Assembly: GCA_014523495.1 (NCBI GenBank) | Contig: JAATVM010000011.1 | Location: 1-16,241, forward strand | Length of the DNA: 16,241 nt | Reading direction: 5' to 3' | Source: Nitrososphaerales archaeon TH1920 | GTDB lineage: Archaea > Thermoproteota > Nitrososphaeria > Nitrososphaerales > Nitrososphaeraceae | Shown here: positions 14,972 through 16,241 of the stretch, piece after piece | How the letters are laid out: each line of letters opens with the position of its first letter | Numbering within the stretch: position 1 is the first letter of the stretch | Notes under the pieces: model-generated | What the model saw: only the letters and a program-made list of their open reading frames with translations | The model's database searches: none | What the model was told of the DNA's origin: nothing | Position numbers and translations under genes: made by a program

Positions 14972-15006
14972 AAATACAAATTACACTTGAAGGGATTAGT
15001 AAATAA
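14968..15006 (+). CDS. Possible 12-residue coupling peptide
   Basis: ATG at 14968 overlaps the preceding stop (ATGA) and the peptide MKIQITLEGISK ends at a TAA whose last base is the first base of the next gene's ATG (TAATG). It carries AAGGGAT, the only plausible ribosome-binding sequence for that next gene. It could be a translational relay with no product of its own. Confidence 0.35.
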   Translation: MKIQITLEGISK

Positions 15007-15212
15007 TGACTAGAACCTGTCTTAATTGTGGTTCTAGAACGACATGTATTAGTAAAACACAAAAAGGCACACCTTATGAACAATGGTATAAACATGAAGA
15101 TGGCTATATTTGTATGAAATGTCGTAATAAATTATATAGAGAAAACAATCCAGACAAATTTAAAGAATATCATAAAAACTGGAATCATGTGTATCCAGTC
15201 ATAATAAAGTAA
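15006..15212 (+). CDS. Small zinc-finger protein with GATA-like second half (68 residues)
   Basis: This 68-residue ORF runs from ATG at 15006 to TAA at 15210-15212. CLNC (5-8) and CMKC (36-39) form a four-Cys site. Before the second pair the sequence WYKHEDGYICMKCRNKL resembles the WR..DGxxLCNxC half of GATA-type fingers, found in many archaeal and phage small DNA-binding proteins and next to HNH-type genes. The C-terminus is basic and aromatic (DKFKEYHKNWNHVYP). It is joined to the preceding micro-ORF by TAATG. DNA-binding is inferred from the fold resemblance only. Confidence 0.75.
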   Translation: MTRTCLNCGSRTTCISKTQKGTPYEQWYKHEDGYICMKCRNKLYRENNPDKFKEYHKNWNHVYPVIIK

Positions 15213-15291
15213 TATAGAATTTCAGAGATTGCAACCCGACACCTAAAACTTACCTTACTTGTTACTTACTAATTAAACTAAAGTGAAAAAT

Positions 15292-15354
15292 ATGAATAAA
15301 TCAGCTAAAAAAGAAAAGTTACTAGAGTTACTATTAGAGGCTCTCGACTATTGA
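15292..15354 (+). CDS. 20-residue helical micro-ORF leading into the next gene
   Basis: ATG at 15292 is preceded by GTGA at a usable distance; TGA is at 15352-15354. The peptide MNKSAKKEKLLELLLEALDY is a strongly predicted Leu-rich amphipathic helix. The following 102-residue frame begins at a TTG that overlaps this stop as TTGA. A -1 shift here would join the two seamlessly (LLLEALDY then LSDPKYKK). It may therefore be a translational coupling leader or the true N-terminus of the next protein. Confidence 0.4.
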   Translation: MNKSAKKEKLLELLLEALDY

Positions 15355-15659
15355 GTGATCCGAAGTATAAAAAACCCGCACCAATCATCGAAAAGATCGA
15401 ATTGACTAAAGAACAACAAGAGGATATTAAAGTAATTCTAGAAGGAACAAAACTAAAACGTAATTTGGTCAAGTTAAAAAAACTCCCTCCAACGGCTAAA
15501 ATGATGCGAACCCTAAGGACAAAGTATTTCGGGGGTTTGTGCCATATTTGCCAAGGGCTCCCATTATACAAGGTGACCTATAAAATGGATGGCGCCATGT
15601 TGGTCGAGTTCTATTGTAATGAGCATAAAGGAGATATGGATAAGGTATGTGCCATATAA
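15351..15659 (+). CDS. Cys3-His zinc-binding protein (102 residues)
   Basis: This 102-residue protein begins at TTG (15351), with no ATG near the N-terminus, and ends at TAA 15657-15659. The first half is helical and Lys-rich (IEKIELTKEQQEDIKVIL, then KLKRNLVKLKKLPP). The second half has CHIC (64-67) and CNEH (89-92), spaced by 21 residues, forming a Cys3-His zinc site around two predicted beta strands (LYKVTYKMDGAMLVEFY). This arrangement fits a compact zinc finger with a long basic helix. No family is recognised. The start is uncertain because of the possible frameshift link with the upstream micro-ORF. Its end overlaps the next gene by 13 bases. Confidence 0.7.
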   Translation: MSDPKYKKPAPIIEKIELTKEQQEDIKVILEGTKLKRNLVKLKKLPPTAKMMRTLRTKYFGGLCHICQGLPLYKVTYKMDGAMLVEFYCNEHKGDMDKVCAI

Positions 15660-16105
15660 GAATAGTTAATGTTGATGATATTGAGGATAACGAGTTAGAA
15701 GAAATTTTATGTCCCCTATGTTCTAAGGTAGGTCTTAGATCTGTTTTAGGTTCTAAAATATTAATGCCTAATGAGGAGAAACAACCTGATTATGAAAATA
15801 GGTTACAGTGTGCCAAGTGTTCGTGGGTTTGCCCTATCTATGAAGTCGAGCATGAGTCAACGATAGAGGATTCTATTCAACCTAGTGACAATCCATTTGA
15901 TAATGCTCAAGGTCAAGTTTTAAGTGTAGATAGTAGGGCAACTCAAAGGAGAAAAGACAGAAACAAGAATATGAATAGTAAAGGAGTTACTCGAAGAAGG
16001 TCTAAACGATTCCAAAACAAAGAACGACACAAAGACCCTGAAGTCCAAGAGGCAATTGATAGAGGTCTAGATGTAAATATTATACATGATTCTTCTAGTC
16101 ATTAG
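15647..16105 (+). CDS. Zinc-ribbon protein with long basic tail (152 residues)
   Basis: This 152-residue protein starts at an ATG inside the previous gene and ends at TAG 16103-16105. An acidic N-terminus (VDDIEDNELEEI) leads into a zinc ribbon, CPLC (22-25) and CAKC (55-58), with an extra Cys62 (WVC). From about 66 to 95 it is acidic and Pro/Asn-rich. From about 98 to 130 it is strongly basic (RRKDRNKN, RRRSKRFQNKERHK), and it ends with a short conserved-looking helix (DPEVQEAIDRGLDVN). An acidic-ribbon-basic layout suggests a nucleic-acid-binding adaptor. It is the last and largest gene of the cassette. I do not recognise the family. Confidence 0.75.
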   Translation: MCHIRIVNVDDIEDNELEEILCPLCSKVGLRSVLGSKILMPNEEKQPDYENRLQCAKCSWVCPIYEVEHESTIEDSIQPSDNPFDNAQGQVLSVDSRATQRRKDRNKNMNSKGVTRRRSKRFQNKERHKDPEVQEAIDRGLDVNIIHDSSSH

Positions 16106-16116
16106 ATTAAAATACA

Positions 16117-16133
16117 TGATAAGTTAATTATCA
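16117..16133 (+). terminator. Small hairpin after the cassette
   Basis: TGATAA-GTTAA-TTATCA forms a 6-bp stem 12 bases after the last cassette stop. It is AT-rich and weak, and is a possible part of the 3' end signal. Confidence 0.3.
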
Positions 16134-16154
16134 GTAAGTTCATTATAGATTTGG

Positions 16155-16184
16155 GTTAGGTAGTGTATGCTTTGGCTGCCTAAC
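16155..16184 (+). terminator. Hairpin followed by pyrimidine-rich tract
   Basis: GTTAGGTAG and CTGCCTAAC pair over nine positions (one G-U) around a 12-base loop, and a T-rich stretch (TCTTTCTATTCT) follows. This is the strongest hairpin near the cassette end and looks like a terminator; a short structured RNA is also possible. It lacks tRNA features. Confidence 0.45.
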
Positions 16185-16215
16185 TCTTTCTATTCTATGC
16201 CTCCAAGTTCTTTAT

Positions 16216-16241
16216 CATACTATGACAGCTAACCATACTAT
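16216..16241. repeat. Start of a possible 18-base tandem repeat at the window edge
   Basis: CATACTAT occurs at 16216-16223 and again at 16234-16241, exactly 18 bases apart. The window ends at the second copy, so whether an 18-base unit continues (iteron, array or chance) cannot be seen. Confidence 0.25.

Noticed and set aside
14853..15095. Minus-strand 80-residue open frame across the cassette
   Set aside because: It runs antisense to several well-coupled plus-strand ORFs and has no initiation signals.
16151..16210. Possible tRNA around the GTTAGG/CCTAAC hairpin
   Set aside because: There is no T-loop GTTC-type motif, acceptor stem or anticodon arm in the right geometry.
1..16241. CRISPR array, insertion sequence or transposase
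   Set aside because: No regularly spaced repeats, terminal inverted repeats or transposase-like frames are visible in the window.

Overview
The window is AT-rich archaeal chromosome. Prefoldin alpha, the RNA polymerase subunit Rpo12, an archaeal DRG/YchF-like GTPase, an FtsY-type SRP receptor and TATA-like elements about 25 bases upstream of several start codons (leaderless or short-leader mRNAs) all point to Archaea. The family content and composition best fit the Nitrososphaerota (Thaumarchaeota), perhaps a low-GC soil lineage. The phylum is an inference from gene content, not from a marker tree.

Bases 1-14160 are dense core genome. A partial unknown gene is followed on the minus strand by a PIG-L deacetylase and a short nucleotide-sugar dehydrogenase, probably one surface-glycan unit. 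A GTPase with a TGS domain diverges from them. Two 55-residue minus-strand genes then precede a DHH phosphoesterase: a zinc ribbon and Rpo12. A four-helix membrane protein, prefoldin alpha, ftsY and argF follow on the plus strand, with argF overlapping ftsY. argH converges on argF, so two consecutive arginine-biosynthesis steps (ornithine to citrulline, argininosuccinate to arginine) flank one terminator region. A MIP18/SufT-like Fe-S assembly factor converges on a complete minus-strand succinate dehydrogenase operon, sdhA-sdhC-sdhD-sdhB. That operon makes complex II, with covalent FAD, three Fe-S clusters and two heme-anchor subunits.

Bases about 14164-16241 are different. Ten very small plus-strand ORFs, most too short for ordinary gene calling, lie head to tail from 14393 to 16105. 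They are joined by ATGA, ATAA, TAATG and TTGA stop/start overlaps or gaps of a few bases. Four encode Cys-rich zinc-finger-like proteins and others are very basic peptides. No integrase, replication protein or capsid gene is visible. The compact style suggests a provirus or integrative-element early-gene cassette, or a family of small nucleic-acid-binding regulators. This cassette is the best candidate for something undescribed. It includes one apparent 49-residue gene with no standard start codon, whose only sensible start is an ATA overlapping the previous stop. Hairpins and the start of a possible 18-base repeat follow the cassette at the window edge.
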